NCBI GenBank assembly: GCA_030146615.1
Contig: JASLBL010000210.1
Location: forward strand, 1-30,186
Source of the DNA: Actinomycetes bacterium
GTDB taxonomy: Bacteria > Actinomycetota > CALGFH01
Direction of reading: 5' to 3'
Length of the DNA stretch: 30,186 nt
Below the pieces are notes generated by a model. That model worked only from the letters and a program-made list of their open reading frames with translations, made no database searches and was not told the origin of the DNA. Position 1 is the first letter of the stretch, and each line of letters begins with the position of its first letter. Below, in pieces: positions 15,324 to 23,605 of this stretch. The position numbers were made by a program, and so were the translations under genes.

Positions 15324-15590
15324 CTACAGCCCGCGGCCGGCCGGCCTTCGGGTCCGGCCGCTGACCAGCCAGACCAGCAGCGCGGCCAGCCCCACCTCGA
15401 GCAGGATGGTCAGCAGCCAGCCGAGGCTCAGGGCGGCGGCGATCAACCCGCCGACCAGGGCTCCGGCAACCCCGAGCCCGATGGTGGCCAGGATGCTCAT
15501 CGGGTTCGGCCCAGGCACGACCAGGCGGCCTAGCGCCCCGATCACCAGGCCCGAGAGGACCAGGCTGACCAGATAGAAGATGAAGTCCAC
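15324..15590 (-). CDS. GlsB/YeaQ/YmgE-family small membrane protein
   Basis: This is an 88-residue protein; the GTG start at 15590 has AGAGGGA about 9 nt upstream and begins VDFIFYLVSLVLSGLVIGAL. The pattern GALGRLVVPGPNPM then SILATIGLGVAGALVGGLIA is the signature of the transglycosylase-associated/GlsB family, three-helix proteins induced by general and acid stress in many bacteria. The third helix is WLLTILLEVGLAALLVWLVS, followed by a basic tail. It lies 8 nt downstream of... no coupled gene: the EamA remnant begins 8 nt beyond its stop in the same direction, so the two may be co-transcribed. Confidence 0.88.
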   Translation of the reverse strand: MDFIFYLVSLVLSGLVIGALGRLVVPGPNPMSILATIGLGVAGALVGGLIAAALSLGWLLTILLEVGLAALLVWLVSGRTRRPAGRGL

Positions 15591-15685
15591 GAGACCGTCC
15601 CTCTCATCTCGGGTGTCGTTCCGCTGGAAGCTGGCTAGCCGCCCGTCCGGGCCGGCAAGCTTTCGATCCGGTGTCGATTGGCTTG

Positions 15686-16687
15686 CTAGCCCACGACCTG
15701 CTCGACCTCCGAGAAGTGGCAGGCGTCGGGGTGAGCGGCGGCCCGCTCGACCAGGGCCGGCTCCTGCTGGGCGCAGAGCTCCTGGGCCTTCCAGCAGCGG
15801 GTGCGGAACCGGCAACCCGACGGCGGGTCGGCCGGGCTGGGGACATCGCCCTCCAGCACGATGCGGCGGCGGCCGCGGTGGGTCGGGTCGGGGATCGGCA
15901 CCGCCGACAGCAGGGCCTGGGTGTAGGGGTGGGCCGGCCGCTCGTACAGCTCCTGCTGGTCCCCGAGCTCGACGATCTTGCCCAGGTACATGACGGCCAC
16001 CCGGTCGGAGATGTGGCGGACCACCGACAGGTCGTGGGCGATGAACAGGTACGCCAGCCCGTAGTCGCGCTGCAGCTGCTCGAGCAGGTTGACCACTTGG
16101 GCCTGGACCGACACGTCCAGGGCGGACACCGGCTCGTCGCAGACGATGATCTCCGGCCGCAAGGCGAGGGCGCGGGCGATCCCGATGCGCTGGCGCTGGC
16201 CCCCGGAGAACTGGTGGGGATACCGGTTGACGTGGTCGGGGTCGAGGCCGACCACCTCCAGCAGCTCCTGGACGGCGGCCCGGCGCTCGCCCTTGGGGGC
16301 GGCGTCGGGGTGGATGTCGAACGGCTCGCCCACGATGTCGCCGACGGTCATGCGTGGGTTCAGCGACGCATAGGGATCCTGGAGGACGATCTGGATGTCG
16401 CGGCGCAGCCGGCGCAGGCGCCGCGGCGGCATGGCGAAGATGTCCTCGCCCTTATAGCGGGCCTGGCCGGCGGTGGCCTTCTCCAGCCGCAGCAGCAGCT
16501 TGGCCACGGTCGACTTACCGCAGCCGGACTCGCCGACCAGCCCCAGGGTCTCGCCGCGGCCCAAGGTGAAGCTGACCCCGTCGACCGCCCGCACCGCCCC
16601 GATCTGGCGGCCGAACACGATCCCCCGGGTGATCGGGAAGTGCTTGACCAGACCCTCGACCTCCAGCAGCGGCGGCTCAGCGGCCAC
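15686..16687 (-). CDS. peptide ABC transporter ATP-binding protein (OppF/DppF type)
   Basis: This is a 333-residue ATPase starting at GTG 16687, 11 nt inside the end of the preceding ATPase gene. It has Walker A GESGCGKS (residues 52-59), Q-loop QIVLQDPYASLNPRMTVG, signature QFSGGQRQRIGIARALA, Walker B IIVCDEPVSALD and switch His in FIAHDLSVVRHI. A C-terminal oligopeptide-type extension carries the Cys cluster SGCRFRTRCWKAQELC and a final CHF. It energises peptide import with the second ATPase. It is the last gene of the five-gene operon; the 95 nt before the GlsB gene show no clear terminator. Confidence 0.95.
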   Translation of the reverse strand: MAAEPPLLEVEGLVKHFPITRGIVFGRQIGAVRAVDGVSFTLGRGETLGLVGESGCGKSTVAKLLLRLEKATAGQARYKGEDIFAMPPRRLRRLRRDIQIVLQDPYASLNPRMTVGDIVGEPFDIHPDAAPKGERRAAVQELLEVVGLDPDHVNRYPHQFSGGQRQRIGIARALALRPEIIVCDEPVSALDVSVQAQVVNLLEQLQRDYGLAYLFIAHDLSVVRHISDRVAVMYLGKIVELGDQQELYERPAHPYTQALLSAVPIPDPTHRGRRRIVLEGDVPSPADPPSGCRFRTRCWKAQELCAQQEPALVERAAAHPDACHFSEVEQVVG

Positions 16688-17705
16688 GGAGCACCTCCTC
16701 GTAGAAGTGGCAGGCGCTGCGCCGCCGGCCCTCGACCTCGTACAGCGGCGGCTCCTCCCGGGTGCAGACCTCTCGCCGGTAGCGGCAGCGCGGATGGAAG
16801 GGACAGCCGGCGGGGATGCGCAGCAGGTTCGGCGGCGCCCCAGCGATCGGGGTGAGGTCCTGGCCCTTCTGGTCGACCCGGGGGATGGAGGCCATGAGCC
16901 CCTCGGTGTAGGGGTGGGCGGGGCGGGCGTAGAGATCGCGGATCGGGCCGGTCTCCACGATCTTGCCGGCGTACATGACCGCCACCCGGTCGGCCACGTC
17001 GGCGACCACCCCCAGGTCGTGGGTGATCAGGACGAGGCCCATGCCGGTCTCGGCCTGGAGGTCGGCCAGCAGCTCCATGATCTGGGCCTGGACGGTGACG
17101 TCGAGGGCGGTGGTGGGCTCGTCGGCGATCATGACGTCGGGGTCCAGGGCCAGCGCCATGGCGATCATCACCCGCTGGCGCATGCCGCCCGAGAACTGGT
17201 GGGGGTAGTCGCCGACCCGGTCGGCGGCCGAGGGGATCCGGACCCGGTCCAGCAGCTCCACCGCCTTGCGCCGGGCCTCGTCCCGGGAGCTGCCCCGGTG
17301 CACTCGGTACATCTCGCCGATCTGGAAGCCGACCGAGAACACCGGGTTGAGGGCGGTGAGGGCGTCCTGGAAGACCATGGCCAGCCGCTCGCCCCGGACC
17401 CGGCGCCGCTCCTCCTCGCTCAGGCGGAGCAGGTCGTCGCCGCGGAAGCGGACCGCGCCGGCGGTGACGAATCCAGGCGGGGTGTCGATGATCCCCACGA
17501 TCGCCTGGGCGCTGACGCTCTTGCCCGAGCCGGACTCGCCCAGGATGGCCAGGGTCTCGCCCTGGTCGAGGTGGAAGCTGATGCCGTTGACGGCCTTGAC
17601 CACTCCGTGGCGGGTGCGGAACTCGACCGCCAGGTCCTCCACCTCCAGCAGGTGATCGCCGCCGCCGAAGTCCGGCCGGTGGGTGACGTCGTCGGTCTGG
17701 GTCAT
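16677..17705 (-). CDS. peptide ABC transporter ATP-binding protein (OppD/DppD type)
   Basis: This is a 342-residue protein from ATG 17705, placed 5 nt behind the stop of the permease gene. It has Walker A GESGSGKS (56-63), Q-loop AMVFQDALTALNPVFSVG, signature QFSGGMRQRVMIAMALA, Walker B VMIADEPTTALDVT and switch His LITHDLGVVADV. The oligopeptide-type C-terminal region with a Cys cluster (AGCPFHPRCRYRREVC, then CHF) is present. Together with the next ATPase it forms the heterodimer typical of Dpp/Opp importers. The open frame extends upstream on the strand but is antisense-like noise inside the permease gene, so the ATG at 17705 is preferred. Confidence 0.95.
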   Translation of the reverse strand: MTQTDDVTHRPDFGGGDHLLEVEDLAVEFRTRHGVVKAVNGISFHLDQGETLAILGESGSGKSVSAQAIVGIIDTPPGFVTAGAVRFRGDDLLRLSEEERRRVRGERLAMVFQDALTALNPVFSVGFQIGEMYRVHRGSSRDEARRKAVELLDRVRIPSAADRVGDYPHQFSGGMRQRVMIAMALALDPDVMIADEPTTALDVTVQAQIMELLADLQAETGMGLVLITHDLGVVADVADRVAVMYAGKIVETGPIRDLYARPAHPYTEGLMASIPRVDQKGQDLTPIAGAPPNLLRIPAGCPFHPRCRYRREVCTREEPPLYEVEGRRRSACHFYEEVLRGR

Positions 17706-17710
17706 CGGCC

Positions 17711-18616
17711 TCACCGCAGCTTGGGGTCGAGGGCGTCGCGGAGGGCGTCGCCGAGCAGGATGAAGCTGAACACCGTGGCACTGAGGAACAGCCCGGGGAA
17801 CAGCAGCAGGTGGGGGGCGCTCAGCACCCGCGTCTGGGCAACGCTGATCATCAGGCCCCAGGAGATGGCCGGCAGCTCCAGGCCGACCCCGAGGAACGAC
17901 AGGGTCGCCTCGGCGGCGATCATGATGCCGATGTAGATGGTGGCGTAGACGATCACCGGGGCGATGGCGTTGGGCAGGACGTGGCGGCGCAGCACCCGCG
18001 GGCTGCTGGCCCCCAGCGCCCTGGCCGCCTGGACGTAGTCGGTCTCCTTGACCGACAGCACCGAGGAGCGCATCAGCCGCAGCATGGTCGGCCAGCCCAC
18101 CACCAGCAGCACCAGCGACACCTGGGGCAGGCCGCGGGTGCCGATCACGCTGAGGATGACGATCGCGGCCAGGATGTAGGGCAGCCCGAACCAGATGTCG
18201 GTGACCCGGGCGATGACGGTGTCGATCATGCCGCCGTAGTAGCCGGCGATCGACCCCAGCAGGACCGCGATCGCCACCGCGCCGACGGTGACCAGCAGCC
18301 CGACGGCGATGGAGACCCGGGCGCCGTACACCACCAGGGCGTAGTAGTCGCAGCCCTGCAGATCGAAGCCGAACCAGTGCTCGGCGCTGGGCCGCTCCAG
18401 CGACCGCGACAGGTTGCAGGCCCGCGGGTCGGCGTCGGTGAACAGCTGGGGGGCGACGGCCATGGCCCCGAAGAGCAGGATCAGCGCCGAGGCGACCAAG
18501 AACAGCGGGTTGCGGCGCAGCTCCCGCCAGGCGTCGGCCCACAGGCCGGCCTGCCGGCCGGAGGGCTTGCCTCCGGTTCGTTCGGCCTCGGCGGCGGCGA
18601 CGTCGGTGTCAGTCAT
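17711..18616 (-). CDS. peptide ABC transporter permease (DppC/OppC type)
   Basis: This is a 301-residue protein. ATG 18616 overlaps the end of the upstream permease gene by 8 nt; an upstream in-frame ATG at 18643 would lie deeper inside that gene. An N-terminal cytoplasmic segment is followed by six membrane helices (first: LFLVASALILLFGAMAVAPQ). The 'OppC_N' periplasmic loop reads HWFGFDLQGCDYYALVVYGA, and the EAA loop that contacts the ATPases reads YVQAARALGASSPRVLRRHV. It pairs with the DppB-type permease to form the channel. Confidence 0.95.
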   Translation of the reverse strand: MTDTDVAAAEAERTGGKPSGRQAGLWADAWRELRRNPLFLVASALILLFGAMAVAPQLFTDADPRACNLSRSLERPSAEHWFGFDLQGCDYYALVVYGARVSIAVGLLVTVGAVAIAVLLGSIAGYYGGMIDTVIARVTDIWFGLPYILAAIVILSVIGTRGLPQVSLVLLVVGWPTMLRLMRSSVLSVKETDYVQAARALGASSPRVLRRHVLPNAIAPVIVYATIYIGIMIAAEATLSFLGVGLELPAISWGLMISVAQTRVLSAPHLLLFPGLFLSATVFSFILLGDALRDALDPKLR

Positions 18617-19532
18617 AGCGGATCCTCGGGTCGAGGACGGCATAGAACACGTCCACCAGCAGGTTGGCGAGGATGAAGACCAGCACCAGGGCGGTCACGA
18701 TGCCGACGACCACGGTGCTCTCCTGCTGCTGGATGGACAGGAACACCTGCTGGCCGACGCCGGGGATGTTGAAGATGCCCTCGGTGACGATGGCCCCGCC
18801 CATGAGGGCGCCCAGGTCGACGCCGAGGGAGGTGACCACCGGGATGAGCGAGTTGCGCAGCGCGTGGCGCCCGACCACCCGGGAGCGGGGCATCCCCTTG
18901 GCGGTGGCCGTGCGCACGTAGTCGGCGCGGAGGTTCTCGACCAGGCTGGTCCGGGTGAGACGGGCCACGTAGGCCAGCGACAGCGCGCCCAGCACCATCC
19001 CGGGCAGCAGGTAGCTGGTCCAGCCCTGGTACAGCCCGGCGATGGGGAGCCAGCCGAGCTTGACCCCGAACAGGATCTGGGCGGTGAAGCCGAGCACGAA
19101 CACCGGGATGGAGACCACGGCCACGGTGGTGACCAGCACCAGGTTGTCCACGAACGACCCGCGCCGCAGCCCGGCCAGCACCCCCGCCAGCAACCCCAGC
19201 ACCAGCTCGAAGGCGAACGCGAACAGGGTCAGCCGGATGGTCACCGGGAACCGCTCGGCCATGATGTCGGTGACCTCGCGGCCGCGGAAGTCGCTGCCGA
19301 AGTCGCCCTGGACCAGGCCGCCCATGTACTTGCCGTACTGGACCAGCAGCGGGTCGTCGAGGTTGTAGCGGTCCCGCAGCTGCTGGTAGGTGGACTCGGC
19401 CAGGGGCCGCTCGCCGGCCAGGGCCCGGATCGGGTCGCCGGGGATGGCGAACACCAGCGCGAAGATGATGAACGTGGTCCCGACGAACACCGGGATGATC
19501 TGCAGGGTCCGGCGGATCAGGAAGCGGCCCAT
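18609..19532 (-). CDS. peptide ABC transporter permease (DppB/OppB type)
   Basis: This is a 307-residue protein. ATG 19532 (MGRFLIRRTLQIIPVFVGTT) has AGGAG about 9 nt upstream and starts at the conserved family position. Six membrane helices are seen; the periplasmic loop with LNNLDDP-type sequence reads YNLDDPLLVQYGKYMGGLVQ, then GDFGSDF; the EAA loop reads DYVRTATAKGMPRSRVVGRH. GAIVTEGIFNIPGVGQ near the end is the family hallmark. It follows the binding-protein gene after 111 nt that fold into two hairpins, and overlaps the DppC-type gene. Confidence 0.95.
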   Translation of the reverse strand: MGRFLIRRTLQIIPVFVGTTFIIFALVFAIPGDPIRALAGERPLAESTYQQLRDRYNLDDPLLVQYGKYMGGLVQGDFGSDFRGREVTDIMAERFPVTIRLTLFAFAFELVLGLLAGVLAGLRRGSFVDNLVLVTTVAVVSIPVFVLGFTAQILFGVKLGWLPIAGLYQGWTSYLLPGMVLGALSLAYVARLTRTSLVENLRADYVRTATAKGMPRSRVVGRHALRNSLIPVVTSLGVDLGALMGGAIVTEGIFNIPGVGQQVFLSIQQQESTVVVGIVTALVLVFILANLLVDVFYAVLDPRIRYD

Positions 19533-19552
19533 CGTGCGTGCTCCTGGGTTCG

Positions 19553-19631
19553 GCCTGGGGCGGCGGGACACGGGAAGCGGCGCCGCCCCAGGCGGGTTCG
19601 GGCGGGCGTGGCGACGGGGGCGGCCACGCCC
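19553..19631 (-). promoter_or_regulatory. two tandem hairpins between binding-protein and permease genes
   Basis: In transcript order the first is a 9-bp stem (19604-19612 with 19623-19631, arms GCCACGCCC/GGGCGTGGC, 10-nt loop) that begins 12 nt after the binding-protein stop. The second is a 12-bp perfect stem (19553-19564 with 19582-19593, arm GCCTGGGGCGGC, 17-nt loop). There is no T-run. They probably act as an intra-operon partial terminator or 3'-end stabiliser, giving more binding protein than permease. Confidence 0.55.
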
Positions 19632-19643
19632 ACCCGGCTCGGA

Positions 19644-21263
19644 TCAGGTCCCGGCCACGGTCACGTCCGCGGTCCGGATGCGCTCGAAGGCGTCGATGAG
19701 GACGTTCTGCACCTTGTCGCTGTGGGCGCCCTGGACCTGCTCGAACCACATCGGGATGTTGGGCATGTCCTGCAGGATCTGGTCCTCGGCCTGCTGGTAG
19801 AAGGCGATGCCCTCCTCGACCCCAGCGGCCGCGTTGCCCTGGCGGATCAGCTCGTCGACCCGGTCGTCGGAGTAGCCGAAGTTGTTGGAGGAGCCGTCGG
19901 TCGAGTAGATCGGCTGCAGGTAGTTCTGCGGGCTCGGGTAGTCCATCACCCAGCCGAGCCGGAACGGGCCGGTGACGTCCTCGTTGTCGAGCTTCTCGAG
20001 GTACTGGGCGAACTGGAGGCTCTGGAACTTGATGTCGGAGATGCCGAGGTGCTGGCGCAGCTGGTTGGAGACCGCGTTCATCCACTGGTCGTGGCCGGCG
20101 CCGCTGTTGAACCACAGCGTCAGCGGGCCGTCCCAGCCGCCGGCCTGGGCGAGCAGCTCCTTGGCCCGCTGCGGGTTGAAGGTGCAGGCCTCGCCGCAGG
20201 GGTTCTCGCGGGCGCCGCGGACCACCGGGGAGACCACCGAGTCGGCCGGGGTGTAGGCGCCGTTGAAGATGGCGTCGATGATCGCCTGGCGGTCGATCGC
20301 CATGGAGAACGCCTTGCGCAGGTCGGGGTCGTCGAACCGCTGGTCGTAGAGCGGGAAGCCGATGTAGGTGAAGGCCGAGCTGTCGCGCTCGATGAAGCGG
20401 TCGCCGAAGACCTGGCGGGCGTCGGTCAGCCGCTCGGGCGGCAGGTTGTCCATGATGTCGAGGTTGCCGGCCAGCAGGTCGTTGTAGGCGGTGTTGATGT
20501 TGGAGTAGACGCGGAACTCGATGGCGTCGGCCTTGGCCCGGTCGCCGGCGTAGCCCTCGTAGCGCTTGACGTTGACCGCCCGGTCGTGCTGCCAGGTGCC
20601 GTCCATCTGGAACGGCCCGTTGCCGATCGGGGCCTCCTCGAACCCCTCGGGGTCCTCGGCGTAGGCCTTGGGCAGGGGGTAGAAGGCGGTGTAGCCGAGG
20701 GTCAGGGGGAACTGGCTGAAGGGGCCGTTGAGGGTGACCTCGAAGGTCGTGTCGTCGATCACCTTGAGACCGCTCATCGCCTTCGTCTTGGGCCGCTCGC
20801 CCTTGTCGGCCTGCAAGTCCTCGTAGCCGCGGATGTTCTGGAAGAAATAGGCGTTGCCGTAGGCGTTGGGGCCGTAGGCGCCGGCGTTCCAGGCGTCCAC
20901 GAATGACTGGGCGGTCACCGGCTCGCCGTTGTGGAAGGTCCAGCCGCTCTTGAGCTTGATGGTCCAGACCGTCTGGTCCTGCGAGGTGATCGACTCCCCC
21001 ATCGCCCCCTCGAACGTCTGGGCCGAGGTCTGCGGGTCGTACTCGACCAGCGGGGTGAAGAGGGCGTTGAGCACCTCGGCACCGCAGGTCTCGTTGGTGT
21101 TCTGCGGGATCAGGTGCTCGGGCTCGCAGATGTAGACGGAGAAGCGGCCGCCCTCGCCGCCGCCGGCGCCCGCGCCCGCGCCGTCGTCGGTCCCGCAGGC
21201 GGCCGCCAGCAGGCCCATGGTCGCCAGCAGGGCGACCAGCCGTGCTCGTCGTAGCTTCCTCAC
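19644..21263 (-). CDS. peptide ABC transporter substrate-binding lipoprotein (SBP_bac_5)
   Basis: This is a 539-residue protein. GTG 21263 is chosen because GGAGG lies 8 nt upstream and it places the signal peptide correctly: basic VRKLRRAR, hydrophobic LVALLATMGLLAAAC, lipobox LAAAC, then a Gly/Ala linker. Family 5 solute-binding features include VWTIKLKSGWTFHNGEPVTA, GNGPFQMDGTWQHDRAVNVK and FDDPDLRKAFSMAIDRQAII. It is lipid-anchored on the outer face of the membrane and delivers oligopeptides or similar ligands to the permeases downstream; the ligand cannot be deduced. It is the first gene of the minus-strand operon and divergent from the two-component genes across 195 nt. Confidence 0.95.
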   Translation of the reverse strand: MRKLRRARLVALLATMGLLAAACGTDDGAGAGAGGGEGGRFSVYICEPEHLIPQNTNETCGAEVLNALFTPLVEYDPQTSAQTFEGAMGESITSQDQTVWTIKLKSGWTFHNGEPVTAQSFVDAWNAGAYGPNAYGNAYFFQNIRGYEDLQADKGERPKTKAMSGLKVIDDTTFEVTLNGPFSQFPLTLGYTAFYPLPKAYAEDPEGFEEAPIGNGPFQMDGTWQHDRAVNVKRYEGYAGDRAKADAIEFRVYSNINTAYNDLLAGNLDIMDNLPPERLTDARQVFGDRFIERDSSAFTYIGFPLYDQRFDDPDLRKAFSMAIDRQAIIDAIFNGAYTPADSVVSPVVRGARENPCGEACTFNPQRAKELLAQAGGWDGPLTLWFNSGAGHDQWMNAVSNQLRQHLGISDIKFQSLQFAQYLEKLDNEDVTGPFRLGWVMDYPSPQNYLQPIYSTDGSSNNFGYSDDRVDELIRQGNAAAGVEEGIAFYQQAEDQILQDMPNIPMWFEQVQGAHSDKVQNVLIDAFERIRTADVTVAGT

Positions 21264-21458
21264 CGATCCCACCTCCACACCCGGGACGTCTGGCCGGGCG
21301 GAGTAGCCGGGGGCGGCCGGCGGCAGCGGTGTCGTAAGCGGACAGCCGCGGAACCGTCACGGGACCGCCATAGGCCGCGCCCGCCGGCCGGGTAGGGCTA
21401 TCGTTGCCGGGGTGGCAGGCGCGGCGAAGAGCGCCCGTACCGCGCAACGGAGGGCAGC
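21264..21458. promoter_or_regulatory. divergent control region between peptide importer and two-component operon
   Basis: These 195 nt must hold the promoters of both operons. No near-consensus -35/-10 pair is seen on either strand. A GGTAGGGCTATCGTTG stretch at about 21392-21407 has the only AT-containing block and could include a -10 for the regulator. GGAGGG lies 5 nt before ATG 21459. The position is suited to control of both operons by the response regulator. Confidence 0.35.
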
Positions 21459-22139
21459 ATGAGGACGCGGGTCCTGCTGATCGAGGACGACGAGCGCATC
21501 CGCACCGCCATGCGGATGGCGCTGGAGCACGAGGGACACAAGGTCGAGGAGGCCGCCAGCGGCGAGGAGGGGCTACGCGTCTTCGCCGACCAGCCGGTCG
21601 ACGTGGTCCTGATCGACCTGATGCTGCCCGGCGTCGACGGCTTCGAGGTCTGCCGGTCGCTGCGCCGCACCAGCGACGTGCCGATCATCATGGTGACCGC
21701 GCGGGCCGACAGCCACGATGTGGTCGCCGGGCTGGAGGCGGGCGCCGACGACTACCTCACCAAGCCGTTCGTGCCCAAGGAGCTGACGGCCCGCATCCGG
21801 GCCCTGATGCGCCGGGTGCGCAGCGGACCGCCGACGCCCTCCAAGCTCGACTTCGGCCAGGTCGAGGTGCTGCCTAATGAGGGGGTCACCCGCCGGGCCG
21901 GTGAGGAGGTCCACCTGACCAGGACCGAGTTCCAGCTGCTGTGCGAGCTGGCCGCCAACCCCAACCGGGTGTTGCGCCGCGAGGAGCTGCTGGAGCGGGT
22001 CTGGGACTACGACTACTTCGGCGACGGGCGGCTGGTCGACGTCCACGTCCGGCGGCTGCGGACCAAGATCGAGGACGACCCGGCCGAGCCCCGCCACATC
22101 GTCACGGTCCGCGGGATGGGCTACAAGCTGATCCCATGA
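21459..22139 (+). CDS. OmpR-family response regulator, MtrA-like
   Basis: This is a 226-residue protein. The receiver domain has acidic pair D10/D11, phospho-acceptor D53 (VVLIDLMLPGVDGFEV), T80 (IIMVTAR) and K102 (DDYLTKPF). The winged-helix DNA-binding domain runs from about residue 130 to the end: LTRTEFQLLCELAANPNRVL, VDVHVRRLRTKIEDDP, TVRGMGYKL. The recognition-helix region and the downstream gene order (kinase, then GerMN lipoprotein) resemble MtrA of actinobacteria, which controls cell-wall and division genes; the identity as an MtrA orthologue is inferred. Its TGA overlaps the kinase ATG. Confidence 0.93.
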   Translation: MRTRVLLIEDDERIRTAMRMALEHEGHKVEEAASGEEGLRVFADQPVDVVLIDLMLPGVDGFEVCRSLRRTSDVPIIMVTARADSHDVVAGLEAGADDYLTKPFVPKELTARIRALMRRVRSGPPTPSKLDFGQVEVLPNEGVTRRAGEEVHLTRTEFQLLCELAANPNRVLRREELLERVWDYDYFGDGRLVDVHVRRLRTKIEDDPAEPRHIVTVRGMGYKLIP

Positions 22140-23605
22140 CCGGGGCCGAGCCCGCCGGCGGGCCCGCGACGGGACGGGACCGTTCGCGCGGCGGGCGGGC
22201 CCGGATGCGTTCGCGGCTCGGCCTGCGAACCCGCGTGACGGCGGCCTTCGCCCTCGGCGCCCTCGGCCTGGCGCTGCTGCTGTCGCTGCTCACCTACACC
22301 CTGAGCAGCACCTACCTGCTCCGCCAGCGGGAGGCCTCGGCCCTGCGGCAGGCGTTCGTCAACGCCCGCTTCGTCCAGGCCGGGCTGCGGGCCACCGGCC
22401 CAGACGTGGCCGGGCTGCTCAGCGACCTGGAGACGCCGGCCACCTCGGAGTCGCTGCTGGTGCGCCGCGGCGAGCGGTTCGCCAGCAACCCGGTGGAGAT
22501 CGGCCACGACGACCTTCCGGGCCGGCTGCGCGAGCAGGTCGAGGACGGGACGGCGGCGCGCCAGCGGTTCCGTCTGAACGGCAGCCCGCGCCTGGCCGTC
22601 GGCGTCCCCCTCCCCGCCGTCCAGGCCACCTACTACGAGGTGTTCTCCCTGGCCGAGCTGGACCGCACCCTGCGCGTGCTCACCGGGTCGCTGGTGGCCG
22701 GGGCGGTGGTGACCGTGCTGCTGGGCGTCGCCCTCGGCCGCTGGGTCAGTGGCCAGGCGCTGCGTCCCCTCGCCGTCGCCGGCCAGGCCGCCCGGTCGAT
22801 CAGCCACGGCCGCCTCGACACCCGACTCGATCCCGACCCGGACCCGGACCTCCGGGTGCTCTCGGTTGCCTTCAACGACATGGCGGATGCGCTCGAGCAG
22901 CGCATCGAGCGGGACGCCCGCTTCGCCTCCGACGTCAGCCACGAGCTGCGATCCCCGCTCACCACCCTGACCACCACGGTCGAGCTGCTGCACGCCCGCC
23001 GCGCCGAGCTGCCCGCCTCGGCCAGGGAGAGCATCGATCTGCTCCGGGTCGAGGTGGAACGCTTCCAGCGGATGGTGCTCGACCTGCTGGAGATCTCGCG
23101 GCTGGATGCCGGCGTGGCCGAGCTGGCCCTCGAGGATGTCCGGGCGGAGGAGCTGGTGCGCGAGGCGGTGCGGGCGACCCGGCCGACCGAGGCCGCCACC
23201 GCCGAGGGCTCGCCGCCGGCGGTGGCCGTTGGCGACGAGGTCGGCGACCTGGTCCTCCAGGCCGACAAGCGGCGCCTGGTTCGGGTGGTGGCCAACCTGG
23301 TCGACAACGCCGAGCGCCATGGCGGCGGCCTGGTCGGGGTGGGCCTGGAACGGGTCGGCGACCGCTTGCGGATCCTGGTCGACGACGCCGGCCCCGGTGT
23401 CCCTGAGGCCTTTCGGAGCCGCATCTTCGAGCGGTTCTCGCGCGCCCCGCCGTCGGCCGGGGCGCGCCGCGACGGCGGCGGCGTCGGCCTCGGTCTGGCC
23501 CTGGTCGCCGAGCACGTCCGCCTCCACGGCGGGGCGGTGTGGGTCGAGCAGCGGCCGGGGGGCGGCGCCCGGTTCGTGGTCGAGCTGCCGGCGAGGCCGG
23601 GATGA
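22136..23605 (+). CDS. sensor histidine kinase, MtrB-like
   Basis: This is a 489-residue protein; ATG 22136 overlaps the regulator's stop (ATGA). Layout: basic N-terminus; TM1 at about 35-58 (TAAFALGALGLALLLSLLTY); an extracytoplasmic domain of about 120 residues; TM2 at about 183-203; HAMP (GQALRPLAVAGQAARSISHG, with a DPDPDPD run); HisKA with H269 in FASDVSHELRSPLTTL; and HATPase with N-box VANLVDNAERHG, VDDAGPGVPEAF and GGVGLGLALVAEH. The FxSDVSHELRxPLTT stretch is also found in MtrB. It should autophosphorylate on H269 and pass phosphate to D53 of its partner. The signal is unknown. Confidence 0.92.
   Translation: MTGAEPAGGPATGRDRSRGGRARMRSRLGLRTRVTAAFALGALGLALLLSLLTYTLSSTYLLRQREASALRQAFVNARFVQAGLRATGPDVAGLLSDLETPATSESLLVRRGERFASNPVEIGHDDLPGRLREQVEDGTAARQRFRLNGSPRLAVGVPLPAVQATYYEVFSLAELDRTLRVLTGSLVAGAVVTVLLGVALGRWVSGQALRPLAVAGQAARSISHGRLDTRLDPDPDPDLRVLSVAFNDMADALEQRIERDARFASDVSHELRSPLTTLTTTVELLHARRAELPASARESIDLLRVEVERFQRMVLDLLEISRLDAGVAELALEDVRAEELVREAVRATRPTEAATAEGSPPAVAVGDEVGDLVLQADKRRLVRVVANLVDNAERHGGGLVGVGLERVGDRLRILVDDAGPGVPEAFRSRIFERFSRAPPSAGARRDGGGVGLGLALVAEHVRLHGGAVWVEQRPGGGARFVVELPARPG

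Noticed and set aside
18414..20906. An 830-codon plus-strand open frame opposite the peptide importer genes
   Set aside because: It is antisense to three intact, well-recognised genes and has Gln/His/Asp-rich composition without any family pattern; such frames are usual in very GC-rich DNA.
22830..22860. Tandem GACCCG units in the kinase gene
   Set aside because: They encode a DPDPDPD run in the HAMP region of an intact gene; there is no sign of a separate repeat element.
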